NCBI RefSeq assembly: GCF_009870125.1
Contig: NC_046681.1
Location: 6,399,001-6,463,000 of the forward strand
DNA from: Drosophila pseudoobscura
Lineage: Eukaryota; Arthropoda; Insecta; Diptera; Drosophilidae
DNA length: 64,000 nucleotides
Reading direction: 5' to 3'
Shown: piece after piece, positions 63,597 through 64,000 of the stretch
Numbering within the stretch: position 1 is the first letter of the stretch
Layout of the letters: every line of letters starts with the position of its first letter
The notes under the pieces: model-generated
Told to the model about the DNA's origin: nothing
Databases searched by the model: none
What the model saw: the letters and a program-made list of their open reading frames with translations, nothing else
Position numbers and translations under genes: made by a program

Positions 63597-63649
63597 CAGT
63601 ATATTTACGTTATATTTTGGTATATTTCTGAGAGTCGAACGGTATATTT
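63597..63649 (+). promoter_or_regulatory. Three evenly spaced motif-6-like elements
   Basis: CAGTATATTT (63597), TTTGGTATATTT (63616, a perfect match to KTYRGTATWTTT) and CGGTATATTT (63640) are spaced about 21-22 bp apart. They lie just upstream of two motif-1 sites. Confidence 0.65.
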
Positions 63650-63663
63650 AAACGATAAATCCG

Positions 63664-63703
63664 CGGTCACACTGGTCTATTAATAAATCCGCTGGTCACA
63701 CTG
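63664..63703 (+). promoter_or_regulatory. Two Ohler motif-1 (M1BP) core-promoter elements
   Basis: CGGTCACACTG (63664-63674) and TGGTCACACTG (63693-63703) both match YGGTCACACTR exactly. Motif 1 binds M1BP and marks TATA-less promoters of constitutively expressed fly genes. Confidence 0.85.
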
Positions 63704-63709
63704 TTCGCA

Positions 63710-63794
63710 GAACTAATTTTTGTGGTCGTCGTTTAAAAGTCTCGTCGTGTTTCTGTTCCTCTTGAATTACCAACTAAACTAAAACTTATCCAAA
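63710..63794 (+). other. Probable non-coding first exon of a gene continuing beyond the window
   Basis: Immediately after the motif-1 pair comes about 85 bp with no ATG, ending in a consensus donor CCAAA/GTAAGT at 63794/63795. This arrangement (motif 1, short 5' UTR exon, intron) is common for housekeeping genes. The exact start site is not known, and the coding part lies outside or is not recognisable here. Confidence 0.6.
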
Positions 63795-64000
63795 GTAAGT
63801 ACAACTAGCTTAAGACGCTTTAAAGTACAATGCCAACCAGTAGGAAAACTCCACAAACAGCCGAGTGCAGATCGCCAGTGAAAGTGATTTCATAACCTCG
63901 AAAGGAAAAAAATTTGCAAGTACACACGCGCATTAGCCGCAAAGGGTTGTAGTTGTAGTTGTATTTGGATGGCTAGCTCGATGGGTGAAAAAAGTATTTA

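Overview
The window looks like a piece of a Drosophila genome. Genes have short GT-AG introns (about 50-75 bp), and several promoters carry fly core-promoter words: DREF sites TATCGATA, Ohler motif 1 (YGGTCACACTR) and motif-6-like GGTATWTTT. One gene is a clear orthologue of fly sip1 (TFIP11). From memory, sip1 and the CDKL-type kinase CG7236 are neighbours on D. melanogaster arm 2L (Muller element B). I do not recognise the sequence as D. melanogaster; another Drosophila, possibly of the obscura group, is my guess. There are no bacterial, viral or organelle genes and no CRISPR array. I saw no tRNA or rRNA gene by eye.

Layout. Positions 1-44,000 are gene-poor, AT-rich non-coding DNA with microsatellites, local tandem duplications and non-autonomous repeat elements. 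Inside it lie a three-exon glycosyltransferase-49 family gene (16,940-19,165, +) and a possible two-exon small-protein gene (38.0 and 44.1 kb, +). From 45 kb to the end the window is gene-dense: a CDKL-family kinase (45,084-46,375, +); a 190-bp-period tandem array (47.4-48.0 kb); a head-to-head pair of paralogous four-helix membrane proteins (49,728-50,899, - and 51,204-52,311, +); two glycosyltransferase-49 genes arranged tail to tail (52,949-54,468, + and 54,604-56,779, -); the spliceosome-disassembly factor sip1 (59,623-62,248, -); a very small secreted cysteine-containing peptide (62,722-62,838, +); and a housekeeping-type promoter with a first non-coding exon (63.6-63.8 kb, +) whose gene continues past the window.

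Main themes. The right-hand 12 kb has been shaped by local duplication: a divergent paralogue pair with matching exon lengths, diverged glycosyltransferase copies of which two have lost the DXD metal site, and decayed partial copies of the 5' ends of two genes. The most interesting items are the eroded glycosyltransferases, the GC-AG intron found in only one of the two four-helix genes, the orphan secreted peptide, the stop-free 57-nt intron of sip1, the pogo-like MITE at 2.45 kb and the evenly spaced motif-6/motif-1 promoter at the right end. Exon structures were worked out by eye from splice consensus, reading phase and paralogue alignment. Functions come from remembered family knowledge, not database searches.
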